NCBI GenBank assembly: GCA_021156385.1
Contig: JAJNDL010000006.1
Coordinates: 1 to 14,405, forward strand
DNA length: 14,405 bases
From: Moraxellaceae bacterium
GTDB taxonomy: Bacteria > Pseudomonadota > Gammaproteobacteria > Pseudomonadales > Moraxellaceae
Reading direction: 5' to 3'
The translations under genes were made by a program, and so were the position numbers. Below are positions 1-8,031 of this stretch, in pieces; position 1 is the first letter of the stretch, and every line of letters begins with the position of its first letter. The notes under the pieces were generated by a model, which saw only the letters and a program-made list of their open reading frames with translations, ran no database searches and was not told the origin of the DNA.

Positions 1-126
1 TGCTGGGCTGCCTAGGGCCTGCTGCAGCGCCTGCTGTGCCTGCTGCTCCCCGTTAAGTGGCACCTTTGTAGCGCAGGCAGCGAGGAGCAGGGCGGTTCCC
101 GTGGACAGCAACAGACGGCGCAGCAT
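1..126 (-). CDS. Small lipoprotein, N-terminal part only (runs off the window)
   Basis: The minus strand opens with ATG at 126 and stays open to base 1, giving 42 codons. The start is preceded by GGAGAA about four bases upstream, and the gene begins 12 nt after the purH stop, so it is probably cotranscribed with purH. The protein begins [18 protein letters not shown], a textbook lipoprotein signal: positive N-terminus, hydrophobic core and lipobox LAAC, with Cys18 as the expected lipidated residue. The mature part starts [10 protein letters not shown] and becomes rich in Gln and Ala, possibly helical. It is therefore probably anchored in the cell envelope. I do not recognise the family, and the C-terminus is outside the window. 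In many relatives purD occupies this place, but this is not purD. Confidence 0.7.
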   Translation of the reverse strand, partial: MLRRLLLSTGTALLLAACATKVPLNGEQQAQQALQQALGSPA

Positions 127-138
127 GGCGTTCTCCGG

Positions 139-1640
139 TCAGTGGCGGAAGTGGCGCATCCCCGTGAAGACCATGGCGATGCCATGGTCGTCCGCGGCGG
201 CGATCACCTCGGCATCGCGCATGGAGCCACCCGGCTGGATGACGGCGGCGATGCCTGCCTTGGCGGCGTTGTCGATGCCATCGCGGAAGGGGAAGAAGGC
301 ATCGGAAGCCATCACCGCGCCTCTCACCTCGAGGCCGGCATGCTCGGCCTTGATGGCGGCAATGCGGGCCGAGTTCACGCGGCTCATCTGGCCGGCACCG
401 ACGCCGATGGTCTGACGGTTCTTCGCGTAGACGATGGCGTTGGACTTCACGTATTTCGCGACCTTCCAGGCGAAGATCAGATCATGGATTTCCGCTTCCG
501 TGGGCGCGCGTTTGGTAACGATCTTGAGGTCGCTGTCCTTGATCATGCCGAGGTCCTGGTCCTGGACGAGCAGGCCGCCGGTGACGCGCTTGAAGTCCCA
601 TTGAGAGGCACGCTGGTCGATGGCGGGCAGGTCGCCGCATTCCAGCACGCGCACATTCTGCTTGGCGGCGGTCACTTCCAGCGCTGCCTTGCTGATGCGC
701 GGAGCGTGTCGGTGGCATAGGCCAGGTCGTAGGCCTTGCGGATGCCGCCCTCGGTGTCCGGTACCACGGCAACGCCACAGGGATTGGCGTGCTTGACGAT
801 GACGCAGGCCGGCTTGGCAAAGGACTTCACGCACTCCAGGGCGGCATCGGTGTCGGCGATGTTGTTGTAGGAGAGTTCCTTGCCCTGCAACTGCTTCGCC
901 GTGGCGACCGAGGCTTCCTTGGGGGCGGACTCGGTGTAGAAGGCGGCACGCTGGTGCGGGTTCTCGCCATAGCGCAGGTCCTGGGCCTTGAGGAACTGGG
1001 TATTGAACGTGCGCGGGAAGATGTCGCGGGCCGCCAGGTCGCCCTTCTTCTCGCCGACCAGGCCGCCCAGGTAGTTGGCGATCATGCCGTCATAGCCGGC
1101 GGTGTGCTCGAAGGCTTTAACCGCCAGGTCAAAGCGGGTTTCGCAGGAAAGGCCGCCAGAAGCCTGGATTTCGGCAAGAACGCGGCTGTAATCGGCTGAG
1201 TTAACGACGATGCCGACATGTGCATGGTTTTTCGCGGCAGAACGGACCATGGTCGGGCCGCCGATGTCGATGTTCTCGATGGCGTCGGGCAGGGTGCAGT
1301 CCGGCTTGGCCACGGTGGCGGCGAAGGGGTAGAGGTTGACCACCACGAGGTCGATGCCGCTGATGCCATGCTCGGCCATGACGGCGTCGTCCTGGCCGCG
1401 CCGGCCGAGGATGCCGCCGTGGATCTTGGGGTGCAGGGTCTTCACCCGGCCGTCCATCATTTCCGGGAAGCCGGTATGGTCGGAGACCTCGGTCACGGCA
1501 ATGCCGCTGTCCCGCAGCAGCTTGAAAGTGCCGCCGGTGGAGAGGAGTTTCACGCCGGCCTGGGCAAGGGCGCGGGCGAACTCGACGATGCCGGTCTTGT
1601 CGGAGACGGAGATGAGGGCCTGTTTGACGGTCTGGCTCAT
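139..1640 (-). pseudogene. purH: purH, bifunctional AICAR transformylase/IMP cyclohydrolase, broken by an internal deletion and frameshift
   Basis: PurH performs the last two steps of IMP synthesis: formylation of AICAR with 10-formyl-THF, then ring closure. The ATG at 1640 starts a frame that matches PurH for 311 residues. It covers the whole IMP cyclohydrolase domain ([48 protein letters not shown]) and the start of the transformylase domain with the catalytic Lys283-His284 in KHANPCG. After Ala-Thr-Asp (codon at 710-708) this frame gives ten foreign residues and stops at 672. The true C-terminal half continues from 705 in another frame ([19 protein letters not shown] to FTGMRHFRH, stop at 139). 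Against the usual YATD(P/T)xSAFGG... sequence, about 33 residues including the SAFGG loop are absent, i.e. about 97 nt. Either half alone would lack a complete transformylase. It is a real pseudogene or an assembly error; purH is normally needed for purine prototrophy, so error is quite possible. Confidence 0.9.
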
Positions 1641-1690
1641 GTGACTACCTGCTGGTGCATCAGTTTGATCCGGGCTCCGGGCCCGGAAAT

Positions 1691-1715
1691 AAAAAAGGGC
1701 GTAATCGCCCTTTTT
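1691..1715 (-). terminator. Rho-independent terminator after fis
   Basis: A perfect 10-bp inverted repeat (AAAAAGGGCG at 1692-1701, loop of four, CGCCCTTTTT at 1706-1715) lies 19 nt beyond the fis stop. On the minus strand the hairpin is followed by a run of six T. The A and T tracts on both sides mean it could work in both directions. It would end the dusB-fis transcript, so purH, whose start is about 50 nt further on, would need its own promoter or read-through. A second short GC-rich hairpin (CCGGGC/GCCCGG, 1670-1686) sits between this terminator and purH. Confidence 0.88.
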
Positions 1716-1734
1716 GGTCTGTCTTGCCTCTGGC

Positions 1735-2055
1735 TTACATCAGTCCGTGATCCTTGAGCTTCTTGCGCAGCGTGCCGCGGTTCAGGCCCAGGATTTCGGA
1801 GGCGCGAGTCTGGTTGCCGCGCGTGTACTCGAGCACCACTTCAAGAAGCGGCGCCTCGATCTCGGCCAGAACCATGTCGTAGACATCGGTGACCTGCTCG
1901 CCACCGAGGTTGGCAAAATAGCTGCGCATCGCCTGCTCGACGTGATCCCGGAGGGTCTTCGCGCTGGATTCGGGAAACTGTTGCTTGAGGGTGGACATTT
2001 CCATGCCGTTGTCACTGTCGTTGAGGAGTAACGGTTCCATGTTGAGGTTGTTCAT
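1735..2055 (-). CDS. fis: Fis family nucleoid-associated DNA-binding protein
   Basis: 106 residues, close to the usual 98-107 of Fis. Fis bends DNA as a homodimer, activates rRNA and tRNA promoters in fast growth and helps site-specific recombination. The C-terminal helix-turn-helix is unmistakable ([20 protein letters not shown], residues 80-99). The dimerisation core before it is also conserved ([22 protein letters not shown], about residues 57-78). The N-terminal 35 residues are divergent and probably flexible; Met6, Met18 and Met20 are alternative starts. I keep ATG at 2055 because it overlaps the dusB stop by four bases (ATGA), the translational coupling known for the conserved dusB-fis operon. 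A strong terminator follows. Confidence 0.96.
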   Translation of the reverse strand: MNNLNMEPLLLNDSDNGMEMSTLKQQFPESSAKTLRDHVEQAMRSYFANLGGEQVTDVYDMVLAEIEAPLLEVVLEYTRGNQTRASEILGLNRGTLRKKLKDHGLM

Positions 2056-3050
2056 GCCGCTCTTACCTCTCCTTCGATAAGTCGTCCGAAATAGTCACGG
2101 ACAAAAGACTGTTGCAGGGTCGGTGTCTCAAGGGCGTTGAAGCGACGCGACATCACTGCGCCTTCCGGAAGGAATTCGGCATACCAGCCGAAATGCTTGC
2201 GGGCAAAGCGCAACCCCTGAAATTCACCGTAAAACGCGTAAAGATCTTCCAGATGTCCCTGAATTACACTTGCGACCTCGTTGAACGAGGGCGGAGGCAG
2301 GTGTTCGCGGGTACTGAGGAAGTGAAGTATGTCGCGAAAAATCCATGGGCGCCCATGAGCGCCGCGGCCGATCATAATACCATCGCATCCGGTGTGGACA
2401 AGCACCTTTTCTGCCTTTTCCGGCGAGCTGATATCGCCGTTTGCGAGCACCGGAATTTTCACGGCCTGCTTGACAGCGGCGATCGTGTCGTACTCGGCGT
2501 GGCCGGTGTATTTGTCGGCGCGCGTGCGTCCATGCATCACCAGCATCCTGATGCCGCAATCCTCGGCGATGCGAGCGATCTGTACGCCATTGCGGTGGGT
2601 CTGGTCCCAACCGGTGCGCGTTTTCAGCGTGACAGGAGCTGCGATGGAGTTGACTACGGCAGTCAGGATTTCCGCCACGAGCTTTTCATCCTGCAGCAGT
2701 GCCGAGCCGGCCAGGCGATTGCAGACTTTCTTGGCTGGACAACCCATGTTGATGTCGACGATCTGCGCACCGAGATCGACGCAGGCGCGAGCGGCCTCGG
2801 CCATCATCTGCGGGTCATAGCCGACGATCTGTACGGTGCGTGGCTCGGGCTCGCCGCTGTAATCAAGGCGTGACGAGGATTTGCGCGAATTCCACAGGCG
2901 GATATCCGACGCAACCATTTCCGAAACCACATGGCCTGCCCCCCAATGCCGGCACAGCTGCCGGAAAGGGCGGTCGGTCACCCCGGCCATCGGGGCAAGT
3001 GCCAATGGCCGGGCGATGACGTAAGGGCCTATGGAGAAGGGCTTGAGCAT
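2052..3050 (-). CDS. dusB: tRNA-dihydrouridine synthase B
   Basis: A flavoprotein that reduces specific uridines in the tRNA D-loop to dihydrouridine with NADPH. From the ATG at 3050 it has 332 residues (E. coli DusB has 321). Visible motifs are the FMN-barrel start [15 protein letters not shown] (about 16-30), the catalytic cysteine Cys104 in [16 protein letters not shown] (about 143-149), HGRTR, ANGDI and [13 protein letters not shown]. The frame remains open upstream to a TTG at 3104, but those 18 extra residues match nothing conserved and have no clear ribosome binding site. The ATG at 3050 also has only a weak one. The stop overlaps the fis start by four bases, so dusB and fis are translated together. 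The gene upstream encodes a DUF3426 protein, as in many gammaproteobacteria. Confidence 0.95.
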   Translation of the reverse strand: MLKPFSIGPYVIARPLALAPMAGVTDRPFRQLCRHWGAGHVVSEMVASDIRLWNSRKSSSRLDYSGEPEPRTVQIVGYDPQMMAEAARACVDLGAQIVDINMGCPAKKVCNRLAGSALLQDEKLVAEILTAVVNSIAAPVTLKTRTGWDQTHRNGVQIARIAEDCGIRMLVMHGRTRADKYTGHAEYDTIAAVKQAVKIPVLANGDISSPEKAEKVLVHTGCDGIMIGRGAHGRPWIFRDILHFLSTREHLPPPSFNEVASVIQGHLEDLYAFYGEFQGLRFARKHFGWYAEFLPEGAVMSRRFNALETPTLQQSFVRDYFGRLIEGEVRAA

Positions 3051-3114
3051 GGAGGCATCCGGCGGAAAGGCGCGGAATGATACCGGTTGGTACGAGATGG
3101 GCAAGCCGGGGGGG

Positions 3115-3135
3115 CCTGCCGACCCGGCCGGCAGG
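3115..3135 (-). other. Short GC-rich hairpin between the DUF3426 gene and dusB
   Basis: CCTGCCG at 3115-3121 pairs with CGGCAGG at 3129-3135 around a 7-nt loop, seven bases past the DUF3426 stop. On the minus strand it is followed by a run of seven C (3114-3108) and no T tract, so it is not a standard intrinsic terminator. It could stabilise the 3' end of the upstream message or tune expression of dusB-fis, or be chance in GC-rich DNA. Confidence 0.35.
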
Positions 3136-3142
3136 TGAGGGC

Positions 3143-4534
3143 TTACAGGTTGGGCTCGAGCCCGTAGGCGATCGCTTCCTTGCCGGGGTCGACGACTTCC
3201 AGGGAGATGTGCATCGAGGTCTCCGGCGGCATCCGGCGCAGCAGGCGGGCTTCGCCCTGCAGGTAGTCCAGCGGCCTCAGCACACGGCTGGCGACAACCT
3301 CGTTGGCGTTGTTGCTGAAGCGCAGGCGCAGGGCCGGGAAGGGTTGGGGGAAGGTGGCGCTGTTCTTGACAATAGCATCGACGACCAGTGCACCTTCAAT
3401 CTTGGGATGCTTGCGCACTACCAGCTCTTCGACCCTGATCTTGCTCGGGTCGGGCACGTAGGGCAGCCGGCAGCCGACCTGTTGGCACACGTCCTCGAAC
3501 AGGGGGCGGGCCCTCGGATTGATTGCCAGGGTTTCGAAATTGAAGAAGACGTACTGGGCGATGAGCATTACAACGCCCAGCAGGCAGAGGAATCCCCAAC
3601 CCAGGGCATAGCCCCAGTTGACCGGTTTCCGCTCTGCCTTCAGCTCCACCGGGGCATCGACGTGTGCTAGCGGTCGTTCGAGCGAGAAGGGATTGGCAGC
3701 CGGGGCCGGAACGGGGGCGGGCGGTGTGCCGGGCTTGCCACTGAGGTCGTCGTTGTCGAGGAAGCTCAGTACGTCGGCATCGTCACCCAGGAAATCGTCG
3801 GCCGGTTTCGGCGCAGGGGCTGCTGCCTTGGCAGGCGCAGGCCGAGGTGCGGCAGGCGCGGCATCGGCCTCCGTTTTCATGCCAAGGGCGGCTGCAAGCT
3901 TGGGGTTCTTCGGGGCAGGTTTGGACTTGCCGTCCACGATTTCCAGGCCGTATTTCTTCTTGGCCTCTTTCTGCTCCTCCGTCTCGAGTTCGGAGAGGAT
4001 GTCCTGGGCCCAGGATTCGTCGGCGTTTTCGCTGATGCGATGAGTGTCTTCCTCCCCACCCAGTGGAGCACTGTCGCCCATGCCTTCCAGCTGGTCGCTG
4101 AGCTCGTCATCGAAGAGTACGGACTTGCCCGAGGCACCTTCATCCAGGGCCGGTGCGGCACCACCTTGGCTGATGAAGGAGTCGATGTCGTCGGCATTGA
4201 ATCCGAAGTCGTCACTGGCTTCGCCTGCGCCGGCGCTCCAGTCTTCTGCGCCGCCTTCCTCGCCAATCAGGTTCCGGGCCCAGGATTCGTCATTAGCTTT
4301 TTTCTTGGGCTTGGCGGCCGGAGCAACGGCGGGTGGTGCCGGCGCCGGCTTTGGAGCTGGCGGAGCGGGGACAGCGGACTTGGGAGCCGTAGCGGCAACC
4401 AGGTTCTGGTCGGCGCGGAAGACCTGCAGGCAGGAGCCGCAGCGCACGTTGCCACCCCTGGCTGCCAGTTGTGCGTCGCTGATGCGGAAGGTGCTGCCGC
4501 AGTGCGGACATTTGGTCTGCTTGGCGTCGGTCAT
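3143..4534 (-). CDS. Zinc-ribbon and DUF3426 domain membrane protein
   Basis: 463 residues. The N-terminus carries an MJ0042-type zinc ribbon with Cys9-x2-Cys12 and Cys32-x2-Cys35 (CPHCGSTF ... VRCGSCLQVF). A long low-complexity stretch rich in Ala, Pro, Lys and acid follows (about 45-305, likely disordered). Then come one membrane helix (about 307-333, starting WGYALGWGF) and a C-terminal DUF3426 domain of about 130 residues containing a Cys pair (DVCQQVGCRLPY) and the family-typical run PFPALRLRFSN. By this layout the zinc ribbon should be cytoplasmic and DUF3426 periplasmic. The function of the family is not established. AGGA stands eight bases before the ATG. It sits between prmA and dusB, its usual position in gammaproteobacteria. 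The disordered region contains two copies of an ESWA motif (see the repeat entry). Confidence 0.9.
   Translation of the reverse strand: MTDAKQTKCPHCGSTFRISDAQLAARGGNVRCGSCLQVFRADQNLVAATAPKSAVPAPPAPKPAPAPPAVAPAAKPKKKANDESWARNLIGEEGGAEDWSAGAGEASDDFGFNADDIDSFISQGGAAPALDEGASGKSVLFDDELSDQLEGMGDSAPLGGEEDTHRISENADESWAQDILSELETEEQKEAKKKYGLEIVDGKSKPAPKNPKLAAALGMKTEADAAPAAPRPAPAKAAAPAPKPADDFLGDDADVLSFLDNDDLSGKPGTPPAPVPAPAANPFSLERPLAHVDAPVELKAERKPVNWGYALGWGFLCLLGVVMLIAQYVFFNFETLAINPRARPLFEDVCQQVGCRLPYVPDPSKIRVEELVVRKHPKIEGALVVDAIVKNSATFPQPFPALRLRFSNNANEVVASRVLRPLDYLQGEARLLRRMPPETSMHISLEVVDPGKEAIAYGLEPNL
4006..4291 (-). repeat. Pair of identical 16-nt direct repeats encoding the ESWA motif within the DUF3426 gene
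   Basis: The sequence GGGCCCAGGATTCGTC occurs at 4006-4021 and again at 4276-4291, 270 nt apart and in the same reading frame. On the minus strand each encodes Asp-Glu-Ser-Trp-Ala followed by two polar residues and two hydrophobic ones (ESWARNLI and ESWAQDIL). The repeat falls in the otherwise low-complexity linker, so a conserved tryptophan motif stands out. It may be a duplicated short binding motif. Confidence 0.7.
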
Positions 4535-4584
4535 CTTGTAGTCCTGGTCCCGGGCTGTGCTGACGGCTCCGTGCGTGCCGATCG

Positions 4585-4617
4585 CCGGAGTGCGCCTAAT
4601 CTACTGCGCCACTCCGG
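4585..4617 (-). other. Inverted repeat surrounding a probable -10 element upstream of the DUF3426 gene
   Basis: CCGGAGTGCGC at 4585-4595 pairs with GCGCCACTCCGG at 4606-4617 (11 bp with one bulged base) around a 10-nt loop. On the minus strand it lies about 44 nt past the prmA stop and is followed by no T tract, so it is a poor terminator for prmA. The loop contains TAGATT, the best -10 candidate for the downstream genes, which makes an operator or a hairpin at the promoter possible. An imperfect prmA terminator is the alternative. Confidence 0.45.
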
Positions 4618-4627
4618 ATTTTGACAG
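4598..4627 (-). promoter_or_regulatory. Candidate sigma70 promoter for the DUF3426-dusB-fis operon
   Basis: On the minus strand CTGTCA (4627-4622, 4/6 to the -35 consensus) and TAGATT (4603-4598, 4/6 to the -10 consensus) are separated by 18 nt. Transcription would start near 4590, about 55 nt before the ATG at 4534. The bases after the -10 are GC-rich (AGGCGCACT), as in discriminators of stringently controlled promoters such as that of E. coli fis. It was assigned by eye and is only moderately strong. Confidence 0.35.
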
Positions 4628-4660
4628 CAATGTGCACGAAGCTGTGCGCTGATGCCTTGG

Positions 4661-5542
4661 TCAGCGGTACCGTCCGGAGAGTCGGCACCAGTCTTCTTCC
4701 TTGATCGCCAGTCCGTTCATTTCGAACCACTGACCGTAGACTTCCCTGAGCTCCTCCACCTGTGGCCGGATGATGCCGGACAGGGCAATCTCGGTGCCGG
4801 CATGGCTGTGCGCAGCCAGCTTCGGGGCGAGCATGGCCAGCGGCCCGGCCAGGATATTGGCGACGATCACGTCGGCACGGACAGCCTCAGGCATGGCGTC
4901 CGGCATGAAGGTATGCACGCGGTCCGCGACTCCGTTGTGCGCGGCGTTGTTGCAGGTGGCGGTCAGCGCTTGCGGATCGTTGTCGACGCACCAGGCTTCG
5001 CGAGCGCCGAGCAACAGTGCGGCCACGGCGAGAATGCCGGAGCCGCAGCCGTAGTCGATGACGACCTTGTCCCTGAGGTCCAGGCTGTCCAGCCACTCCA
5101 GGCAGAGCGCCGTCGTCGGATGGGTGCCGGTGCCGAAGGCAAGGCCGGGATCAAGCATGAGGTTGATGGCGTCGGGGCGGGGCGGAGGCGTCCAGCTGGG
5201 CACTACCCAGAGCCGGTCGCCGAAGCACATGGGGTGGTAATGGTCCATCCACGCACGGACCCAGTCCTTGTCTTCTAGAACTTCGATCCGATGTGAAGCC
5301 AGCTTGTGGCCAAGTTGCGCCTCCAGGAACTCCACGACGGCATCGACTTCGGAATCGATGGTGAAGATGCCGATGACGCGGGTGGCGTCCCAGAGTGGCG
5401 TCGCGCCGGGTGGGGGCTCAAGCAGGGGCTGGTCGGCCGAGTCCTCCATCAGAACGGCGGCCGCGCCGACCTCCTCGAGCAGGGCTTCCAGACGGGGAGC
5501 ATCGGCCTTGGTAGTTTCGATCTTGAGTTGCTGCCAGGTCAT
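4661..5542 (-). CDS. prmA: Ribosomal protein L11 methyltransferase
   Basis: PrmA uses S-adenosylmethionine to trimethylate lysines and the N-terminus of ribosomal protein L11. From the ATG at 5542 it has 293 residues, the same length as E. coli PrmA, and AGGTGA lies four bases upstream. The frame extends further to 5608, but that part overlaps the terminator hairpin and is not conserved. It has an N-terminal substrate-recognition domain (from MTWQQLKIE, about 1-90) and a linker. The Rossmann methyltransferase domain follows, with DPGLAFGTGTHPTT (131-144), the SAM-binding loop VIDYGCGSGILAVAA (161-175), the acidic VDND (186-189) and the catalytic-site VANILAGPL (227-235). It follows accC by 66 nt, with a terminator-like hairpin filling the gap, so its expression may depend on read-through from accBC. 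Confidence 0.96.
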   Translation of the reverse strand: MTWQQLKIETTKADAPRLEALLEEVGAAAVLMEDSADQPLLEPPPGATPLWDATRVIGIFTIDSEVDAVVEFLEAQLGHKLASHRIEVLEDKDWVRAWMDHYHPMCFGDRLWVVPSWTPPPRPDAINLMLDPGLAFGTGTHPTTALCLEWLDSLDLRDKVVIDYGCGSGILAVAALLLGAREAWCVDNDPQALTATCNNAAHNGVADRVHTFMPDAMPEAVRADVIVANILAGPLAMLAPKLAAHSHAGTEIALSGIIRPQVEELREVYGQWFEMNGLAIKEEDWCRLSGRYR

Positions 5543-5550
5543 GTTTTCAC

Positions 5551-5587
5551 CTGAAAAACAAAAGCGGAGTCCAGTGGCACTCCGCTT
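5551..5587 (-). terminator. Rho-independent terminator or attenuator between accC and prmA
   Basis: AAGCGGAGT (5562-5570) and ACTCCGCTT (5579-5587) form a perfect 9-bp stem with an 8-nt loop. On the minus strand it is followed by a T-rich run (TTTTGTTTTT, ending at 5554). The hairpin begins 21 nt after the accC stop, so it fits the end of the aroQ-accB-accC transcript. The prmA ribosome binding site (5552-5547) starts immediately after the T run, which leaves no room for a separate prmA promoter beyond the hairpin. It may therefore work as an attenuator. Confidence 0.85.
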
Positions 5588-5608
5588 CGGTAGGAGGAGG
5601 GCCGGCAA

Positions 5609-6946
5609 TCAGAGGCCGAGCTTCTTCTCCAGGTAATGGATGTCGACGCCACCCTTGGCGAAGTTGGCATCACGCAGGATTTCGTCGCGATGCAGCGGAA
5701 TGTTGGTCTTGATGCCGTCCACCACGATCTCGTCCAGGGCATTACGCATGCGAGCCAGGGCAACTTCTCGGGAGGGGCCATAGGCGATCAGCTTGCCGAC
5801 GAGGGAGTCGTAGTTGGGAGGCACCGTATATCCCGAGTACACATGCGAATCCATGCGGATGCCGGGGCCGCCAGGGGCATGAAAGTAATTGATCTTGCCG
5901 GGGCAGGGCGTGAACTTCTTCGGGTCCTCGGCATTGATGCGGCATTCGATGGCATGGCCCTGGATGCGGACTTCCTTCTGCGTGACGGAAAGGCCCTTGC
6001 CGGCGGCGATGCGGAGCTGCTCCTTGATGATGTCGATGCCGGTAACCATCTCCGTGACGGGGTGCTCCACCTGCACGCGGGTATTCATCTCGATGAAGTA
6101 AAACTGTTCGTTCTCGTAAAGAAATTCGAAGGTGCCGGCACCCCGGTACTTCATCTGCTCGCAGGCCTTCACGCAGGCGTCGGCCACCTTGTTGCGGATC
6201 TTCTCGGGGATATGCGGGGCCGGAGCTTCTTCGACGACCTTCTGGTGACGGCGTTGCAGCGAGCAGTCCCGGTCACCCAGGTGGATGGCCTTGCCGCGGC
6301 CGTCGCCCAGCACCTGGATTTCCACATGGCGTGGGTGCTCCAGGAACTTTTCCATGTAGACAGTGTCGTCGCCAAATGCAGCCTTGGCTTCGGAGCGGGT
6401 CACGAACAGGGAGTTCAGCAGGGCGGACTCAGTATGCACCACTCGCATGCCGCGTCCGCCACCGCCCGCAGCCGCCTTGATGATGATCGGATAGCCGATT
6501 TTGCGCGCAGCCACGACGGCGTTTTCCTCGGTCACGGGCCCGCCCGAGCCGGGCACTGTCGGCACACCGGCCTTCTTCATGGCCTCGATGGCGGAAACCT
6601 TGTTGCCCATGAGGCGGATGCTCTCGGCGCGCGGTCCGATGAAAGTGAATCCGGAACGTTCAACGGCTTCGGCGAAGTCGGCATTTTCTGCCAGGAAACC
6701 GTAGCCGGGATGAATTCCCCGTGCATCTGTCACTTCGGCTGCCGAAATGATGGCGGGAATGTTCAGGTAACTGTCCTTGGAGGCAGCCGGACCGATGCAG
6801 ACGGCCTCATCGGCCAGGCGTACGTGCAACAGGTCGCGGTCGGCCTTGGAGTAGACCGCAACCGTGCGAATACCCATTTCCTTGCAGGCACGCAGGATGC
6901 GCAGAGCAATTTCGCCGCGGTTGGCGATGACCACCTTCTCGAGCAT
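5609..6946 (-). CDS. accC: Acetyl-CoA carboxylase, biotin carboxylase subunit
   Basis: AccC carboxylates the biotin on AccB with ATP and bicarbonate, the first half-reaction of malonyl-CoA formation. 445 residues (E. coli 449). The N-terminal domain starts [20 protein letters not shown] with [11 protein letters not shown] (78-88). The ATP-grasp domain shows Lys116 (MGNKVSA), Lys157 with the glycine loop GGGGRGM (161-167), [15 protein letters not shown] (198-212), Lys236 in [11 protein letters not shown] and the catalytic block [15 protein letters not shown] (285-299), where Arg290 matches E. coli Arg292. The C-terminal domain begins near [18 protein letters not shown]. All expected active-site residues are present. 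The start is 14 nt past the accB stop with no strong ribosome binding site, suggesting translational coupling to accB. Confidence 0.98.
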   Translation of the reverse strand: MLEKVVIANRGEIALRILRACKEMGIRTVAVYSKADRDLLHVRLADEAVCIGPAASKDSYLNIPAIISAAEVTDARGIHPGYGFLAENADFAEAVERSGFTFIGPRAESIRLMGNKVSAIEAMKKAGVPTVPGSGGPVTEENAVVAARKIGYPIIIKAAAGGGGRGMRVVHTESALLNSLFVTRSEAKAAFGDDTVYMEKFLEHPRHVEIQVLGDGRGKAIHLGDRDCSLQRRHQKVVEEAPAPHIPEKIRNKVADACVKACEQMKYRGAGTFEFLYENEQFYFIEMNTRVQVEHPVTEMVTGIDIIKEQLRIAAGKGLSVTQKEVRIQGHAIECRINAEDPKKFTPCPGKINYFHAPGGPGIRMDSHVYSGYTVPPNYDSLVGKLIAYGPSREVALARMRNALDEIVVDGIKTNIPLHRDEILRDANFAKGGVDIHYLEKKLGL

Positions 6947-6960
6947 GCTGGGTTACCCGC

Positions 6961-7437
6961 TCAGACGATGGTGAACAGCGGCTGGTCGAACTCCACAGCC
7001 TGGCCGTTCTCGACAAGGATGCTTTCGATCGTTCCGCCCTGTTCCGCTTCGATCTGGTTCATCATCTTCATGGCTTCGACGATGCAAATGACGTCGCCTT
7101 TCTTCACGGCCTGCCCCACCTCCACGAACGCCGACGCGCCAGGCGAGGCCGAGCGGTAGAAGGTGCCGACCATGGGCGAGCGCTGCACATAGCCGCGGGT
7201 GATCGGCTCGACTGCGGCAGGCGCCGGACCTTGGGTGGGCTCGGCGAGGGAGGCGGATGCGGCGGCCGGAGCTGCGGGGGCCGGCGCGGCGGCTGGAGCC
7301 GCTGCGATTACCTGGGTGGTTGTGGCTTGGCGGTGACGGGCGATGCGTACCGACTCCTCGCCTTCGGTAATCTCAAGTTCATCGATGCCGGACTCTTCCA
7401 GAAGCTCGATGAGCTTTTTGACCTTGCGAATATCCAT
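6961..7437 (-). CDS. accB: Acetyl-CoA carboxylase, biotin carboxyl carrier protein
   Basis: The biotin-bearing subunit of acetyl-CoA carboxylase, 158 residues (E. coli 156). The N-terminus [23 protein letters not shown] is the conserved helix. An Ala/Pro-rich flexible linker follows (about 46-76). The biotinyl domain (about 83-158) contains [18 protein letters not shown], which matches the protruding thumb of AccB, and the biotinylation motif Glu-Ala-Met-Lys with Lys124 as acceptor. Domain order and length are normal. GAGAA lies several bases before the ATG. It is part of aroQ-accB-accC, with 38 nt after aroQ and 14 nt before accC. In E. coli AccB represses its own operon, but nothing in this sequence shows that here. 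Confidence 0.98.
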   Translation of the reverse strand: MDIRKVKKLIELLEESGIDELEITEGEESVRIARHRQATTTQVIAAAPAAAPAPAAPAAASASLAEPTQGPAPAAVEPITRGYVQRSPMVGTFYRSASPGASAFVEVGQAVKKGDVICIVEAMKMMNQIEAEQGGTIESILVENGQAVEFDQPLFTIV

Positions 7438-7475
7438 GCTGTGTTCTCGTCGAAACGGGCAGAAGAAAGTGGGGG

Positions 7476-7925
7476 TCAGGCGACGGGCTGGCCAAGGCGC
7501 CTCAGGGCAAATTCCAGGGCAAATTCATAGCCTTGGGCTCCCAGGCCGCATATCACGCCGATCGCAATGTCCGAAAAAAAGGAATGCCGCCGGAATTCCT
7601 CGCGGGCGTGGACATTGGAGAGGTGGATTTCCACGAACGGTATGGCGACCCCGAGCAGGGCATCACGCATTGCGATGGAGGTGTGCGTGTAGGCGCCGGG
7701 ATTCAAGAGAATAAAGGCCGTTCCGTCGGTTCGGGTTGCCTGGATCCTGTCGACCAGTTGGCCCTCATGGTTGCTCTGCAGGCTGTCGAAGCCGACTCCG
7801 GCCTCTTGGGCACGGCGGCCGAGCCGGGTATTAATGCTGTCCAGAGTGTCGGCACCGTAAATCCCGGGTTCACGAGTGCCCAGGAGATTCAGGTTGGGGC
7901 CGTGCAGGGCAAGAATTCTGGTCAT
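7476..7925 (-). CDS. aroQ: Type II 3-dehydroquinate dehydratase
   Basis: AroQ converts 3-dehydroquinate to 3-dehydroshikimate in the shikimate pathway; the type II enzyme is a dodecamer with a flavodoxin-like fold. From the ATG at 7925 it has 149 residues, typical for the family. Signature residues are all present: [18 protein letters not shown] with catalytic Tyr23, the substrate-binding [11 protein letters not shown] with Asn75, [17 protein letters not shown] with His101 and Arg108, and the C-terminal [15 protein letters not shown] at 7943 could extend it by six residues, but GAGGAAA lies between the two starts and favours 7925. It leads the aroQ-accB-accC operon, a standard gammaproteobacterial arrangement. 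Confidence 0.97.
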   Translation of the reverse strand: MTRILALHGPNLNLLGTREPGIYGADTLDSINTRLGRRAQEAGVGFDSLQSNHEGQLVDRIQATRTDGTAFILLNPGAYTHTSIAMRDALLGVAIPFVEIHLSNVHAREEFRRHSFFSDIAIGVICGLGAQGYEFALEFALRRLGQPVA

Positions 7926-8031
7926 TGGGTGCGCTTTCCTCACCAGCTACCGGTAGGCAGCGTGTATCCTTGTGCAGCCCGGCTTTTGGCCAGGGCCTGC
8001 TCCGGTCAAGGGGTTGCCGGACAGGCGAAAC

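Noticed and set aside
1670..1686. GC-rich hairpin upstream of purH as a purine riboswitch or PurR operator
   Set aside because: It is only a 6-bp stem with no purine riboswitch core and no match to the PurR box. It is probably incidental.
5636..7159. Long plus-strand open frame of 507 codons opposite accC and accB
   Set aside because: It is a shadow of accC/accB codon structure. The minus strand encodes fully recognisable enzymes across the same span.
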